Positions 27,630-37,592 of a stretch of DNA of 64,000 nucleotides are shown here, piece by piece. The translations under genes were made by a program, and so were the position numbers. Every line of letters begins with the position of its first letter. The stretch's first letter is position 1. The DNA comes from Pseudomonas sessilinigenes (GTDB lineage: Bacteria; Pseudomonadota; Gammaproteobacteria; Pseudomonadales; Pseudomonadaceae), in assembly GCF_003850565.1 (NCBI RefSeq), contig NZ_CP027706.1, positions 4,836,001 to 4,900,000 on the forward strand, in the 5' to 3' direction. The notes under the pieces were generated by a model, which saw nothing but the letters and a program-made list of their open reading frames with translations, searched no databases and was not told the DNA's origin.

Positions 27630-27723
27630 CGTGTTGCTCCTTTGGTGGGTGAAGATAGTTTTTTATTTTGAATTCGGTGTGTTCTTGTTCTGTACATGAC
27701 GAACGTGCCGGGGATTTCTCCAC

Positions 27724-27755
27724 GACAAAAAAAAGCCGCTGGATTCAGCGGCTTT
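27724..27755 (-). terminator. Terminator of the small exported-protein gene
   Basis: AAAGCCGCTG (27732-27741) pairs with CAGCGGCTTT (27746-27755) around GATT. On the minus strand it is followed by a run of eight T. It separates the 74-residue protein gene from the porin gene. Confidence 0.9.
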
Positions 27756-27818
27756 AAGACAACTTACTCGGCATTGAAAACAGAGAAGTTGTCGAGGGAA
27801 ACGAGTCGTTGGCTTGGA

Positions 27819-28043
27819 TCAACTGTCCTTTTGGGCATCAGCCTTGCTGTGCTCGGCAGTGATCTTCTGGGCTTGCTGACTGTTCTGCTGCTGGGCCGCC
27901 TGGGCGATCTGTGCTTGTTCGAACGCGGCGGCGCGTGCGGCATTGCGTGCGATGAAAGCCTGGGACTCTTCGGCCATGGCGGCTGGCGCCACGAACAGGG
28001 AAGACAAGACGAACGCGCTGGCAATACCCATGCTGTTGGACAT
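27819..28043 (-). CDS. Small exported Ala/Gln-rich protein of unknown function
   Basis: A 74-residue protein with a clear signal peptide (MGIASAFVLSSLFVAPAAMAEE; cleavage after AMA near residue 24). The mature part is a short charged helix rich in Ala and Gln (RNAARAAAFEQAQIAQAAQQQ) and a polar tail. I do not recognise the family. The gene is supported by the signal peptide, the AGGTCTTC region upstream and a dedicated terminator. It should be periplasmic or secreted. Larger frames over the same bases are shadows. Confidence 0.75.
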   Translation of the reverse strand: MSNSMGIASAFVLSSLFVAPAAMAEESQAFIARNAARAAAFEQAQIAQAAQQQNSQQAQKITAEHSKADAQKDS

Positions 28044-28219
28044 TTCTGAAGACCTTCTTGCAGAGCAAGTTCAATTCGGTGCGACAAAAATATAACCACG
28101 ATGAGGCTGGAAAAAGAGCCGAACAGGATAAGGACTGTTACCAAAAAAACAACAGTCAAGAGCGCGATGGTTGCAGGATTTTGCCGCCTCTTGTCCCAGG
28201 TCAGGTGTTGGCGGCGGTT

Positions 28220-29584
28220 TCAGCGGGGCAGGTAGAGACCGAAGGTATTGATCCCTCGATCGCTGCGCACGAAGACGTCGCCGCCGTGCATCAGGGCGAT
28301 GGCCTTGACGATGGCCAGGCCCAATCCATGGTTGGCGCCGCTGTTGCTGCGTGAGGCGTCCACCCGGTAGAAACGCTCGAACAAGCGCGGCAGGTGTTCG
28401 CTGGCGATGCCCTGTCCCGGATTGCTGACGGCGATCGCCACTTGTTGTTCCTGAACCTCGATCCGGACCCGGATCACTTCGCCGGCGGCGGTGTGCTGCA
28501 CGGCGTTGCTCAGCAGGTTGATCAGCGCCCGGCGCAGGTGGGCGATCTCGATGCGGACCTGGGCGTCGCCCTGGACCTCGACCCTGACCTGGGCGTCTTC
28601 GAGGATGAAATCCAGGTAGTCCAGGGTGGTCGCCACCTCCGTGGCCAGGGAGGTGCTGGTGAGCTTGGTGGCCTTGCTGCCCTGGTCGGCGCTGGCCAGG
28701 AACAGCATGTCGTTGACGATCGAGCGCAACCGTTCCAGTTCTTCGAGATTCGATTGCAGCACCTCGAAGTAGTGCTCCGCGGAGCGCCCCCGGGTCAGGG
28801 CCACCTGGGTCTGGCCGATCAGGTTGGTCAGTGGCGAGCGCAGCTCATGGGCCACGTCGGCGTTGAACGACTCCAGGCGCGAGTAAGCCAGTTCGACCCG
28901 TTCCAGGGTGGAGTTGAACGAGTTGACGAACTGGCTCAGCTCCGGTGGCAGCGGTGACAGCTGCAGGCGCCCCGAGAGCCTTGGCGGGGCCAGGCGCTGG
29001 GCTTCCTGGGACAGCTTGATCAGCGGCTTGAGGCCGATCCGCGCCACCCAATAGCCCAGGGCCGAGGCCAGCAGAACGCCGACGATGGCCAGGCCGATCA
29101 AGGCAATCAGCAACTGGTGCTGGGTTTGGTGGAAGGCCTCGGTGTCGATGGCAATCAAAAAGCGCAGGGGCGGGCGCTGTTCCTTGGCCGGCAACTGGCT
29201 GACCAGCACCCGCAACGGATAGGGATGCTCGTCCAGGCTCAAGTCGCGCATGCCCAACGGGCCCTGGGCAAAGGCGCGGAGCCGCGCATCGGGATTGCCG
29301 TATTCATAGTCCGGGTCGCCGCTGATGGCCCAGAAGCGGATGCGCTTGTCTTCCTCGCTGAGCAGCTTGAGCTTGGCGCTGATCTTGCCCCAGTGTTCGG
29401 GGTTGCCATAGCGGGTCAAGGCTGACTCCAGCACGCTGTAGCGCGCATCCAGCTCGGCCTCCGGCAACTGGCCCAGGCCCTTGTCCACCTGTTGATAGAG
29501 CGCCCCGCCGATCAGCAGGAAGATCAGCAGCGCCACCAGGGTGAACAAGCCGCTCAGGCGCAGGGCGATGGAGTTACTCGGCAC
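28220..29584 (-). CDS. Sensor histidine kinase (CusS-like) of the RND operon
   Basis: About 454 residues from a GTG at 29584 that lies inside the end of the regulator gene; the frame continues upstream only as shadow. It has a first membrane helix (LFTLVALLIFLLIGGALYQQ), a periplasmic sensor of about 130 residues, and a second helix (LLIALIGLAIVGVLLASALGYWVA). Then come a HAMP region, a HisKA domain with phospho-His in DVAHELRSPLTNLIGQ, and HATPase with NLLSNAVQHT and NHGLGLAIVKAIA. The arrangement and linker resemble heavy-metal-type kinases such as CusS. It presumably senses the inducer of the adjacent pump. Confidence 0.93.
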   Translation of the reverse strand: MPSNSIALRLSGLFTLVALLIFLLIGGALYQQVDKGLGQLPEAELDARYSVLESALTRYGNPEHWGKISAKLKLLSEEDKRIRFWAISGDPDYEYGNPDARLRAFAQGPLGMRDLSLDEHPYPLRVLVSQLPAKEQRPPLRFLIAIDTEAFHQTQHQLLIALIGLAIVGVLLASALGYWVARIGLKPLIKLSQEAQRLAPPRLSGRLQLSPLPPELSQFVNSFNSTLERVELAYSRLESFNADVAHELRSPLTNLIGQTQVALTRGRSAEHYFEVLQSNLEELERLRSIVNDMLFLASADQGSKATKLTSTSLATEVATTLDYLDFILEDAQVRVEVQGDAQVRIEIAHLRRALINLLSNAVQHTAAGEVIRVRIEVQEQQVAIAVSNPGQGIASEHLPRLFERFYRVDASRSNSGANHGLGLAIVKAIALMHGGDVFVRSDRGINTFGLYLPR

Positions 29585-30251
29585 TGCGGTTCTCCAGTAC
29601 GTAGCCCATGCCGCGGATGGTATGCAGCAACTTGTGTTCGAAAGGCCCGTCGAGCTTGGCCCGCAGACGCTTGATCGCCACCTCCACGACGTTGGCGTCG
29701 CTGTCGAAATTGATGTCCCAGACCATCTCGGCAATGGCGGTCTTGGAGAGGATCTCACCCTGGCGCCGTGCCAGCACACTGAGCAGCGAGAACTCCTTGG
29801 CGGTCAGGTCCAGGCGAGTACCGGCGCGGCTGGCCTTGCGACTGATCAGGTCGATCCACAGGTCGGCGATGCTGATTTGCACCGGTTCGTGGCCGCCACT
29901 GCGCCGGGTCAGGGCCTGCAATCGAGCCACCAGTTCGAGAAAGGAAAACGGCTTGCCCAGGTAGTCGTCGGCGCCATCGCGCAGGCCCCTGATCCGGTCT
30001 TCCACCCGTTCTCGGGCGGTGAGCATGATCACCGGGGTCTGCTTGCGCGCGCGCAGGGCCCGCAGCACGCCGAAGCCGTCCAGGCCCGGCAGCATGACAT
30101 CGAGCACGATCACGCCATAGTCGGCTTCCAGGGCCAGGTGCAGGCCCTCGATGCCATCCCGGGCCAGGTCCACGGTATAACCTTGCTCGGTCAATCCGCG
30201 ATGCAGGTAGTCCGCGGTTTTTTCTTCGTCTTCGATAATCAGAACGCGCAT
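29574..30251 (-). CDS. OmpR-family response regulator (CusR-like) of the RND operon
   Basis: A 225-residue OmpR/PhoB-type regulator. The receiver has acidic residues in LIIEDEEKT, phospho-Asp in VIVLDVMLPGLDG, and the conserved Lys in YLGKPFSF. A winged-helix DNA-binding domain follows (LDLTAKEFSLLSVLARRQGE, VVEVAIKRLRAKLD, HTIRGMGYVLE). It starts at 30251, eight bases after the pump stop; the track of residues before this is pump shadow. It is coupled to the kinase by overlap. It likely activates this operon, an inference from gene order. Confidence 0.94.
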   Translation of the reverse strand: MRVLIIEDEEKTADYLHRGLTEQGYTVDLARDGIEGLHLALEADYGVIVLDVMLPGLDGFGVLRALRARKQTPVIMLTARERVEDRIRGLRDGADDYLGKPFSFLELVARLQALTRRSGGHEPVQISIADLWIDLISRKASRAGTRLDLTAKEFSLLSVLARRQGEILSKTAIAEMVWDINFDSDANVVEVAIKRLRAKLDGPFEHKLLHTIRGMGYVLENRSAE

Positions 30252-30259
30252 GACCCGCC

Positions 30260-33200
30260 TCAGGTATTGGTTGCCGGCAACAGGGCCGGCCGGGGCCGGT
30301 GGAACAGCCGCTCGAGCCACAAGTATATGACCGGCGTGGTGAACAGCGTCAGCGCCTGGCTCACCAGCAGGCCGCCGACCACGGCGATGCCCAGGGGCTG
30401 GCGCAGTTCGGCGCCAGTGCCATAGCCGAGCATCAGGGGCAAGGCGCCGAGCAGGGCGGCCAGGGTGGTCATGATGATGGGGCGGAAGCGGGTGAGGCAG
30501 GCCTGGTAGATCGCTTCCTGAGGCGCCAGGCCGCCTTGGCGCTGGGCTTCGAGGGCGAAGTCGATCATCAGGATGCCGTTTTTCTTGACGATGCCGATCA
30601 GCAGTACCAGGCCGATCAGCGCCATGATCGAGAAGTCCTGGCCACACAGCCAGAGCATCAGCAAGGCGCCCAGGCCCGCCGAGGGCAGGGTGGAAATGAT
30701 GGTCAAAGGATGCACGAAGCTTTCGTACAGCACCCCGAGGATGATGTAGACCGCCACCAGCGCGGCGAGGATCAGGTAGGGCTGGCTGGCCAGGGAGCTC
30801 TGGAACGCCTGGGCTGCCCCCTGGAAGTTGCCGCTGATGGAGGCTGGCATGCCGATCTGGCTCTTGGCCTGGTCCAGCAGGATCACCGCGTCGCCCAGGG
30901 CCACGCCGGGGGCCAGGTTGAACGACAGGTTGGCCGCCGGGAACATGCCGTCGTGGGCGATCGACAACGGCCCCACGGTGGGTGGATCGAAGCGCGCCAG
31001 GGCCGAGAGTGGGACCATTTCCCCGGTCAGCGGCGAGCGCAGATAGAAGTAGCTGAGGCTCTCGGCCTTGCCCCGTTGCCGGGTGTCGAGTTCGAGGATC
31101 ACGTTGTACTGGTTGACCTGGGTCTGGAATTCGTTGATCTGGCGCTGGCCGAAGGCGTCGTACAACGCCTCGTCGACATCGCTGGCCGTCAGGCCGAAGC
31201 GGCTTGCAGCGACCCGGTCGATCTCTATGTGGGTGATGCTGCCACCCAGTTGCAGGTCGTTGGAAATATCGCGAAAGGCCGGGTTGCCACGCAGTTTCTC
31301 GGTCAGGCGCTGGGTCCAGGTGCTCAGGGTCGCACCGTCGTTGCTCTTGAGCACGTACTGGTACTGGGCACGGCTCGGACCGGAGCTGAGGTTGATGTCT
31401 TGGCCGGCCCGCAGATAGAGGGTGATCCCCGGCACCTTCATCAATTGCGGGCGGATGCGATCGATGAAGGCGCTGGCGGAGACGTCTCGCTCGCCGCGTT
31501 TTTTCAGCGAGATCCAGAACCGTCCGTTGGCGATGGTCTGGTTGCTGCCCGATACCCCCACCGAATGGGAGAACGCCTGCACCGCGGGATCGGCGGCGAC
31601 GATTTCGGCCAGGGCCTGGTGTTTTTTCACCATGTCCGGGTAGGAAATATCCGCCGCAGCCTCGGTGGTACCAAGGACGAAACCGGTGTCCTGCACCGGG
31701 AAGAACCCCTTGGGAATCAGGACGTAGCCCGCGATCGCCATGGCCAGGGTCAGGCCGAAGATGCCCAGCATCAGTTTCTGGTGCGCCAGGGCCTTGCGCA
31801 GGCCACGCTCGTACAGGGCCAGCAGGCGCTCGCCGAAGCCCGGCTTGCTATGGGGCGGATGTACCGGAGCGCGCATGAACAGCGCTGCCAGGGTCGGCGC
31901 CAGGGTCAGCGAGACCACCACCGAGATCATGATGGTCGAGGTGGCGGTCAGGGCGAACTCCTTGAACAGCCGTCCCACCACGCCGCCCATGAACAGCAAC
32001 GGAATGAATGCCGCCACCAGGGAGAAGCTGATGGACACCACGGTAAAGCCGATCTCCCCGGCGCCCTTGATCGCCGCCTCACGCATGCCGTCGCCGGCTT
32101 CCAGGTGGCGGTGGATGTTTTCCACCACCACGATGGCATCGTCCACCACGAACCCCACGGCGATGACGATGGCCACCAGGGTCAGGTTGTTCAGGCTGAA
32201 GCCCATCACGTACATCAGCGCGCAACTGGCGGTCAGGGACACACCCAGCACCGCCGAGACGATCAGGGTCGCCGACCACTGGCGCAGGAACAGCGCCATC
32301 ACCGCCACTACCAGCAGCACGGCGATCAGCAGGGTGATCTCCACCTCATGCAGCGAGGCGCGGATGGTCTGGGTGCGGTCCACCAGCACCTTGACCTGCA
32401 CCGAGGCCGGCAGCATCGCCTCCAGGCCAGGCAGGGCCGCCTGGATACGGTCCACGGTCTCGACGATATTGGCGCCTGGCTGGCGCGAGATCACCAGGTT
32501 GACCCCGGGCTGGTCGCCGGACCAGGCCTGGACATAGGCGTCTTCCGGGCCGTTGACCACCCGGGCCACATCCTGCAGGCGTACCGGTGCGCCATTCTTG
32601 TAGGAAACGATCAGCTGGCCGTATTCCTCGGGATGGAACAACTGATCGTTGGTGGACAGGGTGGAAATGCTCGACTCGCCGTACAGCGCGCCCTTGGCCA
32701 GGTTGAGGCTGGTCTGCTGGATCGCCAGGCGGATGTCGGCCAGGGTCAGGCCGATGGCCGCCAGCTTGTCCGCCGAGGCCTGGACCCGGATCGCCGGGCG
32801 CTGCTGGCCGGTGATGTTGATCTGGCCGACCCCGTCGATCTGGCTGAGTTGCCGGGCCAGCAAGGTCTCGGCGTAGTCGCTCAGTTCGGTCCCGGGCATT
32901 TGTGTGGAACTGATGCTGAGGATAAGCACCGGGCTGTCGGCGGGATTGACCTTCTTCCAGGTAGGCAGGGTGGGCATGTCCTTGGGCAGTTTGCCGGCCG
33001 CGGTGTTGATCGCCGCCTGCACTTCTTGCGCTGCGGTATCGATGCTTTTGTCCAGGGTGAACTGCAAGGTCAGCAGGGACGTGCCCAGGGCGCTGCTGGA
33101 GGTCATCTGGGTCATGCCGGGAATGGCGCTGAATTGCACTTCCAGCGGCGTGGCCACCGAGGAGGCCATGGTGTCCGGGCTGGCCCCGGGCAGGGCGGCG

Positions 33201-33355
33201 GAAACCTGGATGGTGGGGAACTCGGCCTCCGGCAGTGGCGCCACCGGCAGCCGTGGGAAGGCGATCAGGCCAAGCAATACCAGGGCAAAGGTCAGCAGGA
33301 CGGTGGCGACCGGATGATCGATGCACCAGGCGGAGATCGAGCCTTGGCCCTTCAT
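30260..33355 (-). CDS. RND-family efflux pump, inner-membrane transporter
   Basis: A 1031-residue resistance-nodulation-division transporter with twelve predicted membrane segments and two large periplasmic loops. Typical stretches are CIDHPVATVLLTFALVLLGLIAFPRLPVAPLPE at the N terminus, VAIVIAVGFVVDDAIVVVENIHRHLE in TM4 with the proton-relay Asp pair, and GIVKKNGILMIDFALEAQR near TM10. It resembles the MdtB/MdtC-MuxB/MuxC multidrug branch more than metal pumps. It starts with ATGA overlap of the adaptor gene. No outer-membrane factor is encoded nearby, so it must borrow one. Confidence 0.94.
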   Translation of the reverse strand: MKGQGSISAWCIDHPVATVLLTFALVLLGLIAFPRLPVAPLPEAEFPTIQVSAALPGASPDTMASSVATPLEVQFSAIPGMTQMTSSSALGTSLLTLQFTLDKSIDTAAQEVQAAINTAAGKLPKDMPTLPTWKKVNPADSPVLILSISSTQMPGTELSDYAETLLARQLSQIDGVGQINITGQQRPAIRVQASADKLAAIGLTLADIRLAIQQTSLNLAKGALYGESSISTLSTNDQLFHPEEYGQLIVSYKNGAPVRLQDVARVVNGPEDAYVQAWSGDQPGVNLVISRQPGANIVETVDRIQAALPGLEAMLPASVQVKVLVDRTQTIRASLHEVEITLLIAVLLVVAVMALFLRQWSATLIVSAVLGVSLTASCALMYVMGFSLNNLTLVAIVIAVGFVVDDAIVVVENIHRHLEAGDGMREAAIKGAGEIGFTVVSISFSLVAAFIPLLFMGGVVGRLFKEFALTATSTIMISVVVSLTLAPTLAALFMRAPVHPPHSKPGFGERLLALYERGLRKALAHQKLMLGIFGLTLAMAIAGYVLIPKGFFPVQDTGFVLGTTEAAADISYPDMVKKHQALAEIVAADPAVQAFSHSVGVSGSNQTIANGRFWISLKKRGERDVSASAFIDRIRPQLMKVPGITLYLRAGQDINLSSGPSRAQYQYVLKSNDGATLSTWTQRLTEKLRGNPAFRDISNDLQLGGSITHIEIDRVAASRFGLTASDVDEALYDAFGQRQINEFQTQVNQYNVILELDTRQRGKAESLSYFYLRSPLTGEMVPLSALARFDPPTVGPLSIAHDGMFPAANLSFNLAPGVALGDAVILLDQAKSQIGMPASISGNFQGAAQAFQSSLASQPYLILAALVAVYIILGVLYESFVHPLTIISTLPSAGLGALLMLWLCGQDFSIMALIGLVLLIGIVKKNGILMIDFALEAQRQGGLAPQEAIYQACLTRFRPIIMTTLAALLGALPLMLGYGTGAELRQPLGIAVVGGLLVSQALTLFTTPVIYLWLERLFHRPRPALLPATNT

Positions 33356-34512
33356 GGCTTGGACTCCGCGGCCTGGGCCACTTGGGGCGGATCGCTCAGT
33401 ACCTGGACCTGGGAGCCGGGCTTGAGTCGCGACTGGCCGTCACTGACCAGCAGGTCGCCGGCCTGGACGCCGGAAATGATGTTCAGGCCGCTGTCCTGGT
33501 ACAGCACTTGTACGGGGACGGCCTCCACCTGCTGGCCCTTGAGCCGGTACACGAAGTGTTGCTCCAGGCCGCGCTGGACCACCGTCGGTGGCACGGTCAG
33601 CGCGCCCTGGTCCAGGGCCGTCTGGATCTTCACCGTCACCAGTTGCCCGGGCCAGAGCACCTGCTGGGCATTGTCGAACTCGGCCTTGGCGCGGATGGTG
33701 CCGGTGCCGCTGTCGACCTGGTTGTCGATCAGGGTCAAGTGGCCGTTGCCCAGTAATGCTCCGGGGCTGTCGCTGTCCGCGCCCTGGTAGACCCTGACTG
33801 CCGCAGGGTCCTGGGCCCGGAGCAGGCGTTGCAAGGTCGGCAGCATTTGCTGGGGCAGGGAGAACTCCACGGCGATGGGGTCGATCTGGGTCACTGAGAA
33901 CAGGCCCTGGCTGTCCGTCATGCGCAGGAAGTTGCCTTCATCCACGGTGCGAATGCCGACCCGGCCGGAAACGGGGGAGCGAATCTGCGTATAGGACAGT
34001 TGGACCTGGGCAGCATCGATGGCTGCCTGGTTGCCCTGGACCGTGGCGTTGAGCTGGTTGACCAGGGCCAGTTGCTGGTCGTAGGTCTGCTTGGAAACCC
34101 CGTCATCCACCGACAGCAGCTTGTAGCGCTTGAGGTTGACCTGGGCCACCTGGAGCTGCGCCTGGTTCTGCGCCAGTTGCGCCCGCGCCTGGTCCAGGGC
34201 AGCACGGATCGAACGGTCGTCGATGCTGGCCAGCAGGTCGCCGGCCTTGACCAGTTGCCCCTCCTTGGCCAGCAACTTGGTGAGAATGCCATCCACCTGA
34301 GGCCGGATGACCACGCTGTGCAGTGACAACACCGAGCCGATACCGCTGCTGTAGCGCGGTACATCCTGGCGGGTCACCTGCACCACCCGCACCGGAATCG
34401 CCGTGGGAGTGGCTAGCCTGGTGGTCGCCGGCTTGTTCAGGAACCACGCAGCACCCGCGGCCAGGGCCACGAGCAGGACGGCGCAGACGACGGATTTCTT
34501 GGTAATGGGCAT
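33352..34512 (-). CDS. Efflux RND periplasmic adaptor (membrane fusion protein)
   Basis: A 386-residue HlyD/AcrA-type adaptor starting MPITKKSVVC at 34512. It has an N-terminal membrane anchor (VCAVLLVALAAGAAWFL), a barrel-sandwich half (VVIRPQVDGILTKLLAKEGQLVKAGDLLASID), a coiled-coil hairpin (about residues 100-160), and the second lipoyl half (YTQIRSPVSGRVGIRTVDEGNFL). The beta-barrel and membrane-proximal domains follow. There is no lipobox cysteine. It links the pump to an outer-membrane channel and is first in a four-gene operon: adaptor, pump, regulator, kinase. Confidence 0.93.
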   Translation of the reverse strand: MPITKKSVVCAVLLVALAAGAAWFLNKPATTRLATPTAIPVRVVQVTRQDVPRYSSGIGSVLSLHSVVIRPQVDGILTKLLAKEGQLVKAGDLLASIDDRSIRAALDQARAQLAQNQAQLQVAQVNLKRYKLLSVDDGVSKQTYDQQLALVNQLNATVQGNQAAIDAAQVQLSYTQIRSPVSGRVGIRTVDEGNFLRMTDSQGLFSVTQIDPIAVEFSLPQQMLPTLQRLLRAQDPAAVRVYQGADSDSPGALLGNGHLTLIDNQVDSGTGTIRAKAEFDNAQQVLWPGQLVTVKIQTALDQGALTVPPTVVQRGLEQHFVYRLKGQQVEAVPVQVLYQDSGLNIISGVQAGDLLVSDGQSRLKPGSQVQVLSDPPQVAQAAESKP

Positions 34513-34734
34513 GGGAGTAGGGCGCCGGGAGCGATGATGTCGGAAGGATGGCCATGATCTGTGCACAGTTATAGCCCGGTGATCGGGTCAGCACGGTGAC
34601 GGCTGGCTGTCAGCGCTGTCAGAAAAGTCCTTCATGGGGGCTGGCGGCTCGCTCAAAGTGCTGCGCTGCACAGGTATACTGCCGCTCCCCTGGCCTGTTC
34701 CTGGGCCTGCCTGCCCTATCTCCCCGGAGTTTCC

Positions 34735-34980
34735 ATGACATCCCCCGTACAGCCCGATCCCCATGAGGCTTCGCACACCGAGCCTGCGGCTGAGCCGGTC
34801 GCCAGCGACAGCGACGGCAAGACTGCGATCCCGGCGTTCAAGTTTCCTTTCAAGCCATCGCAGTTCATGGCAGCCAAGAATGCCCGCCAGACCGGGTATC
34901 AGGGTGGTGGTGGCGACTATCACGCCAAGACCCCCGGTGTAGCGCCTCCGGGCACTCGACGCTCCATGGGAAAACGCTGA
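34735..34980 (+). CDS. Small hypothetical protein, 81 residues
   Basis: A short protein with an acidic N-terminal half (PDPHEASHTEPAAEPVASDSDG) and a basic, glycine-rich second half containing FKFPFKPSQFMAAKN, YQGGGGDYHAKTPG and GTRRSMGKR. There is no signal peptide or membrane segment. CCGGAG eight bases before the ATG supports translation. I do not recognise the family; it is likely disordered and might bind nucleic acid, which is only an inference from charge. It is divergent from the efflux operon. Confidence 0.6.
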   Translation: MTSPVQPDPHEASHTEPAAEPVASDSDGKTAIPAFKFPFKPSQFMAAKNARQTGYQGGGGDYHAKTPGVAPPGTRRSMGKR

Positions 34981-35137
34981 GATCGCCGACAATCGCGGAT
35001 AAAGCAGCGATTTATGCTTTTCAAGCACGATGATGGCTAATTGCTTTAAACCTGAGCTGGATCAGTATTTGTGCTTTCAGTGCGCTTAGAGTCAGCAGCC
35101 CTGCTGACTCCACCCAACAATTACGAGCGCGCTATCC

Positions 35138-36721
35138 ATGAAGATCAACCTTCCGGTTACTGGGCGAAACGTGGACTTTGCCCCTGATGCGAACATCCTC
35201 TCGACCACCGATCTGACCAGCGCGATCACCTACGCCAACCCTGATTTCATCAAGATCAGTGGTTACAGCCGTGAAGAATTGTTGGGCTCTCCCCATCACC
35301 TGTTGCGTCATCCGGACATGCCGTCGGCGGCCTTTGCCCATATGTGGCGAACCCTCAAGCGTGGCCGCTCCTGGATGGGCATGGTGAAGAACCGTTGCAA
35401 GAACGGTGATCATTATTGGGTCAGCGCCTACGTGACGCCGGTCACCCGCGATGGCCAGGCGGTGGAGTATCAATCGGTACGGACCAAGCCCAGTACGCAG
35501 CAGGTGGAGGCCGCGGAGCGGGCTTATCGGCGCCTGAACACCCCAGGCCCGTCCTGGTGGAACCTGCTGCCGGTGATGAGCCTGCGCCTGCGTCTGTGGG
35601 CCTGGATCAGCGCCAGCTTCATCGGCACTTTCGGGGTCTCGGTGTGGTTGTTGCCGCAATCGTGGATGTACCAGGGAGTGGCCGTTGCCCTGGGCTGCTG
35701 CCTGGGGGCTACCGGCATTGGTTGGCAGTTGCGGCCGCTGCAGCGGCTCACCGAACGGGCCCGGCAGATTGGCGACAACCCCTTGAGCCAGGGCATCTAT
35801 ACCGGGCGCGCCGATGAGTTCGGGCGTATCGAGTTCGCCCTGCAGATGCTCGAGGCCCAAGTGGGCGCAGTGGTGGGGAGGATCGGCGATGCTTCCCAGC
35901 GCCTGGCCGGGCATGCGGCGGAACTGGTGGAGCACCTGCACAGCAGCCACAACAGCACCCTGGAGCAGCAGGCGGAAACCGACCAGGTGGCGGCGGCCAT
36001 CCACCAGATGGCGGCCAGCGTGGCGGAGGTGGCGACCCATGCCCAGCAGGCTTCGGTGGCTGCCGACCAGGCTGAGAGCGAAACCCGTGAAGGCCACCAG
36101 TTGGTGGGGGAAAGCCGCAGCGCGGTGTTGCGCCTGGCCAGCGAGCTGGAGCGAGCCACCGAGGTCATCCATCAGTTGGAAAGCCACAGTACGGATATCT
36201 CCGGGGTGCTGGAGGTCATCCGCAGCATCGCCGAGCAGACCAACCTGCTGGCCCTGAATGCGGCGATCGAGGCCGCGCGAGCCGGGGAGCAGGGCCGTGG
36301 TTTTGCCGTGGTGGCCGACGAAGTGCGCGGTCTGGCCCAGCGCACCCAGGACTCCACCAACGAGATCCAGCGCATGATCAGCACCCTGCAAAACGGCGCG
36401 CGCAATGCTGTGGAGGCCATGCAGCACAGCAGCCAGCATGTGGAGAGCAGCGTCGATCAGGCCCAGCGTGCGGCGGTGGCCCTGGACGGCATCAGCCAGC
36501 GGGTGAACCAGATCACCGAGATGAGCCTGCAGATTGCCGCGGCGGTGGAAGAGCAGAGCGCGGTGAGCGAGGACATCAACCGCAACATCATCGGCATTCG
36601 CAGTGCCTGCGAAGCCACGGTCAACGCCGGCCAGCTCAGCCACGTCAATTCCGGGGATGTGGCCGGGTTGGCGGGAGATTTGCGGCAGTTGGCGCTGGAG
36701 TTCTGGCACAAGCGCGGTTGA
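35138..36721 (+). CDS. aer: PAS-containing aerotaxis/energy-taxis receptor (Aer-like)
   Basis: A 527-residue chemoreceptor. The N-terminal PAS domain (about residues 10-115) has [21 protein letters not shown] and [13 protein letters not shown], as in FAD-binding Aer proteins. Two hydrophobic stretches near residues 150-190 anchor it with almost no periplasmic part. The signalling domain has the conserved hairpin [34 protein letters not shown]. Aer proteins sense oxygen or redox state through FAD and signal to CheA/CheW. It is about 150 bases from the 81-residue gene. Confidence 0.92.
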   Translation: MKINLPVTGRNVDFAPDANILSTTDLTSAITYANPDFIKISGYSREELLGSPHHLLRHPDMPSAAFAHMWRTLKRGRSWMGMVKNRCKNGDHYWVSAYVTPVTRDGQAVEYQSVRTKPSTQQVEAAERAYRRLNTPGPSWWNLLPVMSLRLRLWAWISASFIGTFGVSVWLLPQSWMYQGVAVALGCCLGATGIGWQLRPLQRLTERARQIGDNPLSQGIYTGRADEFGRIEFALQMLEAQVGAVVGRIGDASQRLAGHAAELVEHLHSSHNSTLEQQAETDQVAAAIHQMAASVAEVATHAQQASVAADQAESETREGHQLVGESRSAVLRLASELERATEVIHQLESHSTDISGVLEVIRSIAEQTNLLALNAAIEAARAGEQGRGFAVVADEVRGLAQRTQDSTNEIQRMISTLQNGARNAVEAMQHSSQHVESSVDQAQRAAVALDGISQRVNQITEMSLQIAAAVEEQSAVSEDINRNIIGIRSACEATVNAGQLSHVNSGDVAGLAGDLRQLALEFWHKRG

Positions 36722-36751
36722 AGCCCGCGCCGGTGCTCGAAGTCGCAGACG

Positions 36752-37501
36752 TCAGGCTGCCCGCAGCGGGATGAAGGCGTAGTCCAGGGGCGTGTCGCTG
36801 ACCACCTGGGCACCGCTGGCCGCCACCTGTGTGGCCACTTGCTCGCCGGACAGGTGGAAGCGCCAGGCTTGTTCCGCCTGTGCCGAGGGCTCGGCCTGGA
36901 GCTGGTCGATGGCATTGGCCAGGGCGCCCATGTCCGGCAGGTAGGCGGTAAAACCATCGCCCTTGAGCGCCGTGGTACGAATGCCCAGGCGGGCGCAAAT
37001 GGCCTGCTTGAGCTGGATGTCATCACGGTCGGCCTGGCGCGAGCGCTGGATCAGCCCGGCCAGTTCCTCATCCACCAGTTGCCCGCCGAGGATCAACTGC
37101 GGGCCCTGTTCCCAGGATTCCGGCGGGCAATCCTTGGCCGTGGGGGCCAGAGGAATGTGTGGGTTGATCTCCATGGGGTAGATACGGCACACCAACGGCC
37201 GACGTTCATAGATGCGGCACAGTTGGTCTTCGTCAAGATTCCGGCAGGGGCCGACGTTATAGGCCGCGAAGGTGATCGCTACATAGGCATCGGTGGTGCC
37301 GCTGGGCACACGACAGGAACGGCGCTGGGCATGTTCTCGCTGTTGCTCCGGCAAACCCAGGCCATTGCCCAGGAAGGCCTCCACCAGCACGATCACCTGG
37401 CCGCCATCGGCCGCCCAGGCGCGGGCTTCGGTGAGAGTCAGGGGGACATGGTGGTCGTGGCAGCACTTGCCACAGCCTACGCAGGAAAACCGAGTGTTCA
37501 T
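36752..37501 (-). CDS. YkgJ-family cysteine-cluster protein
   Basis: A 249-residue protein starting MNTRFSCVGCGKCCHDHHVPL at 37501. The CxxCGxCC motif near the N terminus plus CRNLDEDQLCRIYERRPLVCRIYP make the YkgJ/UPF0153 cysteine cluster, thought to bind an iron-sulfur or zinc site. In some members this fold is annotated as flagellin N-methylase (FliB-like), but here there is no flagellar context. The residues before 37501 in the open frame have no family similarity. Its function is not known. Confidence 0.88.
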   Translation of the reverse strand: MNTRFSCVGCGKCCHDHHVPLTLTEARAWAADGGQVIVLVEAFLGNGLGLPEQQREHAQRRSCRVPSGTTDAYVAITFAAYNVGPCRNLDEDQLCRIYERRPLVCRIYPMEINPHIPLAPTAKDCPPESWEQGPQLILGGQLVDEELAGLIQRSRQADRDDIQLKQAICARLGIRTTALKGDGFTAYLPDMGALANAIDQLQAEPSAQAEQAWRFHLSGEQVATQVAASGAQVVSDTPLDYAFIPLRAA

Positions 37502-37592
37502 GGCACGAGCAACCAGAGTGGATCGATAGGGCGCGTCGTTTTTCTGTTGCCCGACGCCGTGGAAACCCCTGGCGAAGCAAGTTATGCGCCAG

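Noticed and set aside
30299..33790. Plus-strand open frame of 1163 codons over the RND pump
   Set aside because: Antisense of the pump and adaptor genes. It has no recognisable domain and a Gly/Gln/His-rich composition.
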